Below are positions 1 to 8,593 of a stretch of 64,000 nucleotides of DNA, piece after piece (position 1 is the first letter of the stretch; the number at the start of each line of letters is the position of its first letter). The stretch is from Nonomuraea glycinis (lineage in GTDB: Bacteria > Actinomycetota > Actinomycetes > Streptosporangiales > Streptosporangiaceae): positions 238,719 to 302,718 of the forward strand of contig NZ_BMNK01000004.1 of the NCBI RefSeq assembly GCF_014646515.1, given 5' to 3'. The notes under the pieces are model-generated. The model searched no databases. It was not told where the DNA came from and was given only the letters and a program-made list of their open reading frames with translations. Made by a program: the position numbers and the translations under genes.

Positions 1-2102
1 CCGCGCCGCAGGAAGAGGTGGGCGAGCTCAAGGGCGTCGTCACCGCCGACGGCGCGCCGGTGGCCGGCGTCACGGTCACCATCACCGGCCCGACCGGCCG
101 CACGGTCGTCACCGGCGCGGACGGCGCCTACACCTTCGTCCGCCTGGTGCCGGGCCAGTATGAGATCAGGGCCACGAAGTTCGGCTACGCCACGGCGAGC
201 GCGACCGCGACGGTCGTGGCCGAGCAGAGCGCGACCGCCGACGTGACGCTGACCCCGCTGGCCTCGGGCGTGGTGTCCGGCACGGTCACCACGGCCGGCA
301 CCGCCGAGGCGGGCGCCCGGATCCTGGCCGGCGGCACCCCGCTCAGCGCCGTCACCGACGCCGGCGGCCGCTACCGGCTCACCCTGCCCTACGGCGACTA
401 CGAGCTCAGCGTCGTGCCCGCCTCGCGCTGCTCCGGCGGCGACACCGCGTCCGTGACGGTGGGCGGTGACCTGACCAAGGACTTCGACCTGCCGCTGCGC
501 GGCGACAACTTCGGCTACACCTGCGCCGGCGGCACCGAGCCGTACGTGGCCGGGACCGACAAGCTCGCGCTCACCGGCGACGACGAAGCGGCCCAGGTCA
601 CGCTGCCGTTCGCGATCCCGTTCTACGGGGCCAACGAGACCAGGGCGTGGATCGCCACCAACGGCTTCGCCAGCTTCGCCGCCGACAGGTCCACCGCCGC
701 CGGCAACGGCACGCTGCCCACGGCGGCCACGCCCAACCACGCGGTCTACCCGTTCTGGGACGACCTGGTGGTGGACGATCAGGGCGGCATCTACACCGGG
801 GTCGTCGGCACGGCGCCGCGCCGCCAGTACGTGATCGAGTGGCGCAACGTCCGGTTCTTCAGCGACAGCACGCAGCGGATCTCGTTCTCGGCCCTGCTGG
901 GCGAGGACGGGTCGGTGAGCTACCGCTACAAGAACATCGAGAGTGAGCGCGACCAGGGCGCCTTCGCCACGGTCGGCATCGAGAACCGGGCGGGCACCGA
1001 CGCGCTGCTGTACTCCCTGAACGAGCCGGTGGTCTCCACCGGGCAGAGTCTCACCTTCACGGCGAGCCAGCACGGCCTGGTGACGGGCGTGGTGACCGAC
1101 GCCAACGACGGCGAGCCGCTGCCGGGCGCGACGGTCAAGATCGGCGAGGTGGGGACCTTCACCACCGGGGCCGACGGCAGGTTCTCCGGCCAGGTGCTGG
1201 CCGGGGACTACGAGGTGGAGGTCGCCAAGGAGCACTACGGCACCTTCACCAAGCCCGTCACGGTCGCGCCCGGGACGCTGACCGCGGTCGACACGGCGCT
1301 GGTGACCGGCCGGGTGGCCGCCTCGGTGGCCGAGGTGACCGTGGTGGCGCCGACCGGCGCCAGCAGGACCCGGACGCTGGAGCTGACCAACCTCGGCTCG
1401 GCCACGCCGTACACCGTGAGCACGGAGTCGGCGGACTGGCTCAAGGTCGCGCCGGGCTCCGGCACCCTGGCCAAGAACCAGAAGACCACGCTGAAGATCA
1501 CCGTCTCCAGCAACGGCGTGACGGCGGGCACGGTGCGCGCCGGCAAGCTGCTCATCCGGTCGGCCAGCGGCCGCCAGCCCGTCATCGAGATCGCGGTGAA
1601 GGTCGTGGTGCCCAAGCACCAGGTGGCCGTGGAGGTCGGCGGCAGCCGCAGGGTCACCGACGGGGCCGGGGACAGCTGGGACCTCGACAAGAGGTACCAG
1701 ACCGGCGGCTACGGCTACGTGGCCAACAGCAGCAGCACCGGCAGCACGAACAAGACGATCAAGGGCACCGACGACCAGTCGCTGTTCAGGACGGCCCGCG
1801 AGGGCATGCTGGAGTACCGCTTCGACCGCGTCCCCAACGGGGTCTACACGGTGGAGCTGGACTTCGCCGACATCGAGAACACCCGCCCCGGCCGGCGCGT
1901 GTTCGACGTGCTGGTCGAGGGAGAGCTGGCCATCCCGGCCCTCGACCTGGCCCTGGAGGCGGGCACGTACACGGCCGTGAGCAGGCAGTACACGGTGCGG
2001 GTCAGTGACGGGCAGCTCAACGTGCGCTTCGCCACCCGCGAGGGCTCGACGCTCGTCAACGCCATCAGGATCTCCGAGCGGCCGGACAAGGCCGCCTCCT
2101 AG
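1..2102 (+). CDS. Secreted multidomain protein, C-terminal part: carboxypeptidase-regulatory repeats plus malectin domain (5' partial)
   Basis: The reading frame is open from base 3, so the GTG at 18 is probably internal and the gene begins before the window. Three carboxypeptidase-regulatory-like beta-sandwich domains can be recognised by their G-x-V-x-G-A-x-V and G-x-Y-x-F patterns, near residues 1-75, 80-155 and 355-415 counted from base 18. Between the second and third lies a beta-rich module of about 190 residues (FGYTC to LTFTAS). A further immunoglobulin-like stretch (about 420-535) and a C-terminal malectin-type carbohydrate-binding domain (about 540-685) follow. In actinobacteria this arrangement is often the tail of a secreted S8 subtilase, but no catalytic domain lies inside the window, so that is inference. 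A strong hairpin follows the stop codon. Confidence 0.8.
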   Translation, partial: APQEEVGELKGVVTADGAPVAGVTVTITGPTGRTVVTGADGAYTFVRLVPGQYEIRATKFGYATASATATVVAEQSATADVTLTPLASGVVSGTVTTAGTAEAGARILAGGTPLSAVTDAGGRYRLTLPYGDYELSVVPASRCSGGDTASVTVGGDLTKDFDLPLRGDNFGYTCAGGTEPYVAGTDKLALTGDDEAAQVTLPFAIPFYGANETRAWIATNGFASFAADRSTAAGNGTLPTAATPNHAVYPFWDDLVVDDQGGIYTGVVGTAPRRQYVIEWRNVRFFSDSTQRISFSALLGEDGSVSYRYKNIESERDQGAFATVGIENRAGTDALLYSLNEPVVSTGQSLTFTASQHGLVTGVVTDANDGEPLPGATVKIGEVGTFTTGADGRFSGQVLAGDYEVEVAKEHYGTFTKPVTVAPGTLTAVDTALVTGRVAASVAEVTVVAPTGASRTRTLELTNLGSATPYTVSTESADWLKVAPGSGTLAKNQKTTLKITVSSNGVTAGTVRAGKLLIRSASGRQPVIEIAVKVVVPKHQVAVEVGGSRRVTDGAGDSWDLDKRYQTGGYGYVANSSSTGSTNKTIKGTDDQSLFRTAREGMLEYRFDRVPNGVYTVELDFADIENTRPGRRVFDVLVEGELAIPALDLALEAGTYTAVSRQYTVRVSDGQLNVRFATREGSTLVNAIRISERPDKAAS

Positions 2103-2113
2103 ATCCGCCGGCT

Positions 2114-2150
2114 CCGGAGCCCGTCCCACCGCCAGTGAGGCGGGCTCCGG
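2114..2150 (+). terminator. Hairpin terminator after the malectin-domain gene
   Basis: Arms CCGGAGCCCG and CGGGCTCCGG pair perfectly over 10 bp across a 17-base loop, 12 bases after the stop codon. There is no T-run, which is usual for actinobacterial terminators. Confidence 0.65.
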
Positions 2151-2195
2151 CCCGCGGGCTACCGTTCTTCTCGCGGATTATGTTACTGGTAGGTA

Positions 2196-3776
2196 ATGAG
2201 ACGCGTTCGTGTTCAGCGCGACCTGCCCGTCCCGATGCCCGATGGCGTGCGGTTGCTGGCCGACCGTTACGAGCCGGTGGGGGCCGAGCGGGCGCCGGTC
2301 ATCCTCGTCCGCTCCCCCTACGGCAGGCGCGGCCTGTTCGGGTTCATGTACGGGCGCGGGTTCGCCCGGCACGGCTTCCAGGTGGTGATCCAGAGCTGCC
2401 GGGGCGGCTTCGGCTCCGGCGGGCAGCTCGACCCGTTCGGCGACGAGCGCGACGACGGCCTGGCCACCCTCGCCTGGCTGCGCGAGCAGCCCTGGTACGG
2501 CGGCTCGCTGGCCATGTTCGGCCCCTCCTACCTCGGCTACACGCAGTGGGCCGTGGCCCCCGACGCCGGGCCCGAGCTCAAGGCGATGTCCACCCAGATC
2601 ACCGCGTCTCAGTTCAGGGACGCCGCCTACGTGGGCGGGGCGTTCGCGCTGGAGTCGGCGCTGAGCTGGACCACGCTGACGGACTCCATGTCGCGCCGGT
2701 TCGGCGGCACGGCGGCGCTGACCGCGCCCAGGGTGACCCGGCGGGCGGTGCTGTCCGGGCGGCCGGTGGCCGAGCTCGACCTGGTCACGGCCGGGCGGCC
2801 GCTGCGCTTCTACCGCGACCTGCTCGCCCACCACGCCGACCCCGCGCCGTACTGGAGCAAGCGCGACTTCTCCCCCAGGGTCGGTGAGGTGGAGGCGGCG
2901 GTCACCATGCTCGGCGGCTGGTACGACGTGTTCCTGCCGTGGCAGCTCAAGGACTATCTCGCGCTGCGCGCGGCCGGGCGGCGGCCGTACCTGACGATCG
3001 GGCCGTGGTGGCACGTCGACGCCCGGCACGGCCGGGTGTCGCTGGCCGAGTCGCTGGCCTGGTTCCGGGCGCACCTGCTCGGTGACGCCTCGGGGCTGCG
3101 CGAGCAGCCGGTGCGGCTGTACGTGACCGGGGCCGGGCAGTGGCGCGACTACCCCGACTGGCCGGTGCCGGAGATGCGGCCGCGCCGCTGGCACCTGCAG
3201 GCGGGCTTCGGGCTGGGGCCGGAGGGGCCGCGGGAGAGCGAGCCCGACCGGTTCCGCTACCACCCGGACCATCCGACGCCGGTGCTCGGCGGGCCGGTGC
3301 TGCTGGCCGGCTCCCGGCCGCGCGACCAGCGGCGGCTTGAGGCCCGGCGCGACGTGCTCGTCTACACCTCGCCCGAGCTGGACGCGGAGGTGGAGGCGAT
3401 CGGGCCGGTCAGCGCCGAGTTGTTCGTACGCTCCAGCACCCCGCACGTGGACGTGGTGGTGCGCCTGTGCGACGTGCACCCGGACGGCAGGTCCATGAAC
3501 GTGTGCGAGGGTGTGCGCCGACTGGGCCCCGGCTCTACGCTGGAGGACGTGCAGAAGGTGTTGGTGGAGTTGTGGCCGGTGGGTCACCGGTTCGGGCGCG
3601 GCCATCGGATCCGGCTGCACGTGGCCGCGGGGGCGTACCCGACGATCGCCCGCAATCCCGGCACCGGCCTGCCGATCGGCGACGGCGGGCCGATGGTGCC
3701 GGCCGACGTCGAGGTGTTCCACTCGCCCGGCCGCCCGTCCGCGGTGGTGCTGCCGCTGTGCGCGCCGCGCGACTGA
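2196..3776 (+). CDS. CocE/NonD family hydrolase (X-Pro dipeptidyl-peptidase-like serine hydrolase)
   Basis: A 526-residue alpha/beta hydrolase of the S15/CocE family, which cleaves esters or acyl-peptide bonds; the substrate cannot be told from sequence. The nucleophile elbow is GPSYLG, residues 109-114, with Ser111. The acid is likely Asp244 in GGWYDVF, and the His lies in GPWWHVDARHG (about 273-278). An oxyanion Tyr is likely in SPYGRRG near residue 42. The C-terminal jelly-roll domain (about 330-526) contains the typical segment DVVVRLCDVHPDGRS. No signal peptide is seen, so it is probably cytoplasmic. The ATG at 2196 gives the expected N-terminus (VPMPDGVRLLADRY). The WYL regulator gene overlaps its 3' end and may control it. 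Confidence 0.9.
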   Translation: MRRVRVQRDLPVPMPDGVRLLADRYEPVGAERAPVILVRSPYGRRGLFGFMYGRGFARHGFQVVIQSCRGGFGSGGQLDPFGDERDDGLATLAWLREQPWYGGSLAMFGPSYLGYTQWAVAPDAGPELKAMSTQITASQFRDAAYVGGAFALESALSWTTLTDSMSRRFGGTAALTAPRVTRRAVLSGRPVAELDLVTAGRPLRFYRDLLAHHADPAPYWSKRDFSPRVGEVEAAVTMLGGWYDVFLPWQLKDYLALRAAGRRPYLTIGPWWHVDARHGRVSLAESLAWFRAHLLGDASGLREQPVRLYVTGAGQWRDYPDWPVPEMRPRRWHLQAGFGLGPEGPRESEPDRFRYHPDHPTPVLGGPVLLAGSRPRDQRRLEARRDVLVYTSPELDAEVEAIGPVSAELFVRSSTPHVDVVVRLCDVHPDGRSMNVCEGVRRLGPGSTLEDVQKVLVELWPVGHRFGRGHRIRLHVAAGAYPTIARNPGTGLPIGDGGPMVPADVEVFHSPGRPSAVVLPLCAPRD

Positions 3777-4711
3777 TGTCGCTGGTCCTGCTGCTGCAGG
3801 GCCGGGGCGGCATGACGGCGGCCGAGCTGGCGGCGGAGCTGGAGGTGTCGGAGCGGACGGTGCACCGCGACGTGCTCGCGCTGTCCGGGGCCGGCGTCCC
3901 CGTCTACGCCGATCGGGGTCGCGGCGGCGGCTACCGGCTGCTGGAGGGCTACCGCACCCGGCTGACCGGCCTGGACCGGGCCGAGGCCGAGGCGCTGTTC
4001 CTGTCGGGCGTGCCCGGCGCGCTGCGCGAGATGGGGTTGCAGGAGGTGGCGGCGACGGCCCGGCTCAAGGCGGCGGCTGCGCTCTCCCCCGGCCTGCGTG
4101 ACGCGCCCGCGACCGCCGCGCAGCGCTTCCACCTGGACGCGCCCGGCTGGTTCGCCGGCGACGTCCCGCCGCCCGCCGTGCTGACCCGGCTGGCCAGGGC
4201 GGTCTGGAACGACCGGGTCGTCACCGCCGTCTACAAGGACCGGCCGCGCACGCTGGAGCCGTACGGGCTGATCCTCAAGGCGGGCGCCTGGTATCTCGCG
4301 GCCCGCTCCGGCACCCGGTTCCTGATCTTCCGGGTGGACCGGTTCGGCGACCTGGACGTGCGCGACGACGTCTTCTCCCGCGATCCGGGCTTCGATCTGG
4401 CCGCCTTCTGGGCGGAGCAGTCGGCGGCGTTCACCCGCACGCTGCTGCGCGCCGAGATCACGCTCCGGCTCACCGCGCGCGGGGTCCGGCTGCTGCGCCA
4501 CGTCGCCGACCCGGCCGCGCTGCCGGACGCGCTCGCCTCCCTGCGGCCCGACGGGACCGTACGGCTCGGTGTCGAGTCGATGGAGGTGGCCTACGCCCAG
4601 GTGCTGGGGTTCGGGCCGGAGGCGGAGGTGCTGGCGCCGCCGGAGCTGCGGGCGACGGTCGCCGAGGCCGCCGCCCGCATGGCCGCCCTGTACGAGCCGC
4701 CTCAGCGGTAG
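3758..4711 (+). CDS. WYL-domain helix-turn-helix transcriptional regulator
   Basis: About 317 residues. I chose the GTG at 3758 because it gives MRAARLMSLVLLLQ, the usual opening of this family; the ATG at 3776 would cut off part of the first helix. The N-terminal DeoR-like HTH_11 domain (about 5-60) contains MTAAELAAELEVSERTVHRD and a GGGYRL wing. A WYL domain follows at about 135-205, with the conserved core EPYGLILKAGAWYLAA, and then a WCX-like C-terminal extension ending in APPELRATVAEA. Such proteins bind DNA and are thought to sense nucleotides or small ligands through the WYL domain. The start overlaps the CocE gene by 19 bp, so the two are translationally coupled, which suggests local control. 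The 3' end overlaps the convergent SDR gene by 10 bp. Confidence 0.88.
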   Translation: MRAARLMSLVLLLQGRGGMTAAELAAELEVSERTVHRDVLALSGAGVPVYADRGRGGGYRLLEGYRTRLTGLDRAEAEALFLSGVPGALREMGLQEVAATARLKAAAALSPGLRDAPATAAQRFHLDAPGWFAGDVPPPAVLTRLARAVWNDRVVTAVYKDRPRTLEPYGLILKAGAWYLAARSGTRFLIFRVDRFGDLDVRDDVFSRDPGFDLAAFWAEQSAAFTRTLLRAEITLRLTARGVRLLRHVADPAALPDALASLRPDGTVRLGVESMEVAYAQVLGFGPEAEVLAPPELRATVAEAAARMAALYEPPQR

Positions 4712-5589
4712 TCCGCCGGGTCCGCCGCCTTGCCCGTCTCCACCTCCACGATGTAGCGCCACACGTCCGGCCTGCTGCCGTCCACGTCGGTGAAGCCGTA
4801 CTCCTTGGCCAGCGTGCCGCTGTCGACGGACCTGCCGGACCAGCGCATCCGGCCGGGGTCGGTGGCCAGGGCGGCGACCGCGCGGCCGGCGAAGGCGGGC
4901 GTCTCGGAGACGGCGAACGAAGGATGCGCCGTGGCCTCGCGCCAGTTGGCCTCGGTGACGCCGAAGTGCTCCAGCATGACCTCCGAGCGCAGGAAGCCCG
5001 GCGTGAGCGCCACCGCCGCGCCGTCGTGCTCGCGCAACTCCTGCGCCTGTGCGTAGGCCAGCCGGTTGACGGCCATCTTGGCCAGGTCGTAGTAGATGGA
5101 GTCGCGGTAGCGGGTGGCGTTGAAGTCCCAGGTGCCGTCGGTCACCTCCACCACCAGGCCGCCTTTGTTCCGGATGAGCAGCGGCAGCACGTGGTGGCTG
5201 GTGATGAGGTGCGTGTCGATGGCCAGTCTGAGCAGTCTCAGGCCGTTGTCCAGGTCGTGTTTCCAGACCGGCGTGGTCCACTCCCAGAGCGCCTCGGCGC
5301 CCCAGATGTCGTTGACCAAGACGTCGAGGCGGCCCTGTTCGCGGTCGACGCGCTCGACGAGGGCCATGACCTGTGCCGGGTCCAGGTGGTCGACCTGGAC
5401 CGCGACGCCGGTGCCGCCGGCGGCGGTCACCAGCTCGGCCGTCTCCTCGATCGTCTCCGGCCGGTTCATCTCCGAGCGCTGCTCGCGGGTCGTCCTGCCG
5501 GTGCAGTAGACCGTCGCGCCGGCGGCGCCCAGCGCCACCGCTATTCCTCGTCCCGTGCCGCGGGTCGCACCCGCCACCAAAGCGATCAT
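4702..5589 (-). CDS. SDR family NAD(P)-dependent oxidoreductase
   Basis: About 295 residues from the ATG at 5589 (MIALVAGATRG). An in-frame ATG at 5628 would add 13 residues that are not typical of the family. The cofactor motif is GATRGTGRG. The Asn-containing strand reads LVNDIWGAE in place of NNAG, and the catalytic YxxxK is YYDLAK. The sequence matches the 'complex' SDR branch that actinobacterial genomes label DHRS1-like, with the C-terminal signature VDGSRPDVWRYI. Substrate unknown. It converges on the WYL gene and is preceded by 278 bp of non-coding sequence shared with the divergent symporter pair. Confidence 0.88.
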   Translation of the reverse strand: MIALVAGATRGTGRGIAVALGAAGATVYCTGRTTREQRSEMNRPETIEETAELVTAAGGTGVAVQVDHLDPAQVMALVERVDREQGRLDVLVNDIWGAEALWEWTTPVWKHDLDNGLRLLRLAIDTHLITSHHVLPLLIRNKGGLVVEVTDGTWDFNATRYRDSIYYDLAKMAVNRLAYAQAQELREHDGAAVALTPGFLRSEVMLEHFGVTEANWREATAHPSFAVSETPAFAGRAVAALATDPGRMRWSGRSVDSGTLAKEYGFTDVDGSRPDVWRYIVEVETGKAADPADYR

Positions 5590-5842
5590 GGGGCCAGCCT
5601 GGCCGGTAAAGAGGACATCCTCTGTCATGTTTTCTGAGTGATTCCGGGCTGGGGCGGGTGATCGACCGTTCGGCGCGGGGAGGCGACCACTCGTCGCTTG
5701 ACGGGCTGACGACCTTTCTGGTCATGGTTACCCTGGCGCACAAATCGCCTACTGACGCCCTCTCTCATGTCAGGAAATTTACGCCAAACCGTAATATGCG
5801 GGACTCTGGGGTATATATCTCGCCGCAGTTAGTCTCCATTCA

Positions 5843-5881
5843 CTGACTATCAGTCAGGAACCGAGTCGTTTCGGCTCCTGG
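5843..5881. promoter_or_regulatory. Dyad and hairpin in the leader of the DUF3311-symporter pair
   Basis: Within 65 bp of the DUF3311 start codon lie two inverted repeats. One is CTGAC-TATCA-GTCAG (5843-5857). Directly after it is an imperfect hairpin, GGA-a-CCGA pairing with TCGG-c-TCC (about 5858-5878). The surrounding 5700-5850 stretch is unusually AT-rich for this genome (GGTATATATC near 5810), which fits a promoter region. Whether these are operators or part of the leader transcript cannot be decided here. Confidence 0.4.
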
Positions 5882-5906
5882 CCTGAGTGTGTCTGGGAGA
5901 CAAACA

Positions 5907-6119
5907 ATGACGAACCCAGAATCCGCGCAGAAACCACGCAGTGATCGCAGCCCGTGGAACTGGCTGCTGTTCCTGCCGATCGTGCTGCCCCTGTTACCGT
6001 TCCTCTTCAACTCGGACGAGCCACGCTTGTTCGGCTTCCCGCTGTTCTACTGGCTGCAGCTCGCCTTCATCATCGTGGGCGTCAGCTGCACCACCCTCGT
6101 CTACCGGATGACCAGGTGA
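5907..6119 (+). CDS. DUF3311 small membrane protein, partner of the MctP symporter
   Basis: About 70 residues from the ATG at 5907, which has the ribosome-binding site GGGAG seven bases upstream. The GTG at 5889 lacks one. Two transmembrane segments are visible: WLLFLPIVLPLLPFLF and FYWLQLAFIIVGVSCTTLVY. DUF3311 proteins are typically encoded directly upstream of MctP-like sodium:solute symporters and are presumed to be small auxiliary subunits. The next gene starts at a GTGA overlap, so the two are translated together. Confidence 0.88.
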   Translation: MTNPESAQKPRSDRSPWNWLLFLPIVLPLLPFLFNSDEPRLFGFPLFYWLQLAFIIVGVSCTTLVYRMTR

Positions 6120-7726
6120 GCGGGCACACGACCGAGCTGGTCGTCTTCAGCGTGCTGTTCCTGCTGGTCAGTGGCATGGGCTTCGTCGCCGCCCGCTGGC
6201 GCAGGCCCGACAACATCGAGAGCCTCAACGAGTGGGGCCTCGGCGGCCGCAACTTCGGCAGCTGGATCACCTGGTTCCTGGTGGGCGGGGACCTCTACAC
6301 CGCCTACACCTTCGTGGCCGTGCCCGCGCTGGTGTTCGGCGCCGGCGCGCTCGGCTTCTACGCGCTGCCGTACACCGTGGTGATCTACCCGATGGTGTTC
6401 CTGGTGCTGACGCGGATGTGGTCGGTGTCGCACGTGCACGGGTTCGTCACCCCTGCGGACTTCGTCCGGGCGCGCTTCGGCTCGCCGACGCTGGCGCTGG
6501 TCGTGGCGATCACCGGGCTGGTGGCGACGATGCCGTACATCGCGCTGCAGCTCGTCGGCATCGAGGCGGTGCTGAAGACGATGGGGATCACCGGGCATCT
6601 GCCGATCATCATCGCCTTCGCCATCCTGGCGGCGTACACCTATCAGTCGGGGCTGCGGGCGCCGGCGCTGATCGCGTTCGTCAAGGACACGCTCATCTAC
6701 ATCGTGATCCTGGCGGCCGTGATCTACATCCCGACCCAGCTGGGCGGCTGGGAGTCCATCTTCGACGCCGCCAAGGCGAAGTTCGACGCCTCGCCGTCGC
6801 AGAGCGACGGGCTCACCCTGAACGCGAGCAACCAGCTGCAGTACATCACGCTGGCGTTCGGCTCGGCCCTGGCGCTCTTCCTGTATCCGCACAGCCTCAC
6901 CGGCGTGCTGGCGTCCAGGAACCGGAACGTGATCAAGAGGAACATGTCGGCGCTGCCCGCCTACAGTTTCCTGCTCGGGCTGATCGCGCTGCTCGGCTTC
7001 ATGGCCATCGCGGCCGGGACCAAGCCGGTCGTGGGGGCGAACGGCAGGCCGGACGGCAACACCATCGTGCCGGTGCTGTTCGACCAGATGTTCCCGGACT
7101 GGTTCGCCGGGGTCGCGTACGCGGCCATCGCGATCGGGGCGCTGGTCCCGGCGGCGATCATGTCCATCGCGGCGGCCAACCTGTTCACCCGCAACATCTA
7201 CCGCGAATACCTCAACAAGGACGCCACCGACGCCCAGGAGGCCAAGGTCTCCAAGATCACTTCGTTGGTGGTGAAGGTGGGGGCGGTGCTGTGCATCCTC
7301 ATCCTGGATCCGCAGTTCTCCATCGACCTGCAGCTCATCGGCGGAGTGATCATCCTGCAGACGCTGCCGTCCGTGGCGCTGGGCCTCTACACGCGCTGGT
7401 TCCACCGGAGCGGCCTGATCACCGGGTGGGCGCTCGGGCTCGGCGCGGGGCTGTGGATGCTCTACCTGATCCCGAACCCGGTCAGCGGTAAGGCGCACTT
7501 CGGCGGATCGGCCTTCGGGCTGTCGAACCTCGGGTTCGACACCACGATGACGATCTACGCCGGGTTCCTGGCGCTGGCCGTCAACCTGGTGGTGGCGGTG
7601 CTGGCGACCCTGGCGTTCCGGGCCATGAAGGTGGCCGACGGCGGGGACGCGACTTCCCGCGGCGACTATTTCGCCGACGAGGGCGACCCCAAGGTCAAGC
7701 CCATGGACCTGACCGGCACGCACTGA
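6116..7726 (+). CDS. mctP: Sodium:solute symporter, MctP-like monocarboxylate permease
   Basis: About 536 residues starting at a GTG that overlaps the preceding stop codon. It is a multi-span membrane protein (about 13 hydrophobic segments) of the solute:sodium symporter family. Family features include the early motif GGRNFGSWITWFLVGGDLYTAYTF, given here only as positions about 42-65, and the sodium-site helix LVPAAIMSIAAANLFTRNIY. Together with the DUF3311 partner this matches MctP/MctC-type uptake systems for short monocarboxylates such as lactate, pyruvate, acetate or propionate. The precise substrate is inference. The tail is hydrophilic. A strong terminator follows the stop codon. Confidence 0.87.
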   Translation: MSGHTTELVVFSVLFLLVSGMGFVAARWRRPDNIESLNEWGLGGRNFGSWITWFLVGGDLYTAYTFVAVPALVFGAGALGFYALPYTVVIYPMVFLVLTRMWSVSHVHGFVTPADFVRARFGSPTLALVVAITGLVATMPYIALQLVGIEAVLKTMGITGHLPIIIAFAILAAYTYQSGLRAPALIAFVKDTLIYIVILAAVIYIPTQLGGWESIFDAAKAKFDASPSQSDGLTLNASNQLQYITLAFGSALALFLYPHSLTGVLASRNRNVIKRNMSALPAYSFLLGLIALLGFMAIAAGTKPVVGANGRPDGNTIVPVLFDQMFPDWFAGVAYAAIAIGALVPAAIMSIAAANLFTRNIYREYLNKDATDAQEAKVSKITSLVVKVGAVLCILILDPQFSIDLQLIGGVIILQTLPSVALGLYTRWFHRSGLITGWALGLGAGLWMLYLIPNPVSGKAHFGGSAFGLSNLGFDTTMTIYAGFLALAVNLVVAVLATLAFRAMKVADGGDATSRGDYFADEGDPKVKPMDLTGTH

Positions 7727-7799
7727 CGGGACGACCCGGTCCGGCCGCACGCGGTCCCACCGCGCTGACGGGACGGCCTGGCCCGGCCGCGCGCGGCCG
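7723..7799. repeat. 42-bp-spaced duplication spanning the symporter stop codon
   Basis: The 35 bases from 7723, which include the TGA stop at 7724-7726, recur at 7765-7799 with about 29 of 35 matches. The second copy supplies the terminator stem. It is one of several stop-codon-spanning duplications in this window. Confidence 0.75.
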
Positions 7800-7803
7800 G
7801 GCC
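7780..7803. terminator. Perfect GC-rich hairpin after the symporter gene
   Basis: Arms GGCCCGGCCGC (7780-7790) and GCGGCCGGGCC (7793-7803) pair perfectly over 11 bp around a 2-base loop. It lies 54 bases past the stop codon and shortly before the ABC transporter genes. Confidence 0.65.
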
Positions 7804-7873
7804 GGGTCACTCGCCGACCGGCCCGCGGGAAAACCCGTTGCGTCCCGCCACGCGGGAGCCGCAGGCTGGACCG

Positions 7874-8593
7874 GTGCCCCTACTCGACGCCATCCGGTTG
7901 GTCAAACGGTTCGGGACGGTCACCGCCGTCGACGGGCTGAGCCTGAGCGTCGCCGAGGGCGAGGTCGTCGGGCTGCTGGGACTCAACGGCGCCGGCAAGT
8001 CGACCACTCTGCACATGCTGCTCGGGCTCATCACGCCCGACGCCGGGCAGATCAGGGTGTTCGGCCTGGACCTGGCGCGGCACCGGACCGAAGTGCTCAG
8101 CCAGGTGAACTTCGCCGCCAGCTACGTGGACCTGCCCGGCGTGTTGCTGGTCCGCGAGGTGCTCGATGCCTTCGCCATGCTGTACGCGCTGCGCCGGCCG
8201 AAGGCGCGGGTCGCCGAGCTGATCGAGCTGTTCGACCTGGGACCGCTCAGCGAGCGCAGGGTGATGGACCTGTCGTCGGGGCAGCGCACCCGCGTGCAGC
8301 TCGCCAAGGCGCTGCTGAACGCGCCCCGGCTGCTGGTGCTCGACGAGCCGACCGCCAACCTCGACCCCGACGCCGGTGACCGCATCCGGGGCCTGCTGTC
8401 CCGGGCCGCCGAGGAGAACGGCAGCGCGATGCTGATCACCTCGCACAACATGCGCGAGGTCGAGCGGATGTGCCACCGGATCCACTTCATGGCCGGCGGG
8501 CGGATCGTGGCCTCCGGCAGCGCCGCGGAGCTGGCCGGCCGTTACGGGGCCGAGGACCTGGAAGAGGTGTTCTTGAAGGTGGCTCGCGGATGA
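7874..8593 (+). CDS. ABC transporter ATP-binding protein (ABC-2 exporter type)
   Basis: About 239 residues from the GTG at 7874; an upstream TTG at 7838 is less likely. Walker A is GLNGAGKST (36-44), the signature is LSSGQ (133-137) and Walker B is LLVLDEP (153-159), followed by the H-loop in ITSHNMREVE. The order and lengths fit the DrrA/NodI-like ATPases that power ABC-2 exporters. The permease gene follows with an ATGA overlap, so the two form one exporter. The exported compound is unknown; drug, lipid or polysaccharide export are all seen in this family. Confidence 0.9.
   Translation: MPLLDAIRLVKRFGTVTAVDGLSLSVAEGEVVGLLGLNGAGKSTTLHMLLGLITPDAGQIRVFGLDLARHRTEVLSQVNFAASYVDLPGVLLVREVLDAFAMLYALRRPKARVAELIELFDLGPLSERRVMDLSSGQRTRVQLAKALLNAPRLLVLDEPTANLDPDAGDRIRGLLSRAAEENGSAMLITSHNMREVERMCHRIHFMAGGRIVASGSAAELAGRYGAEDLEEVFLKVARG

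Noticed and set aside
3584-5743. Long minus-strand open frame (719 codons) across the WYL and SDR region
   Set aside because: It overlaps two well-supported genes, has low-complexity Arg/Gly/Pro composition and no family likeness. It is a product of high GC content.
5658-5846. 62-codon frame before the DUF3311 gene
   Set aside because: Codon third positions are not GC-biased, there is no ribosome-binding site, and the region carries promoter-like dyads.
6101-7810. Long minus-strand open frame opposite the symporter
   Set aside because: Composition is rich in Arg, Asp, His and Gln with no hydrophobic core. It is a shadow of the symporter gene.
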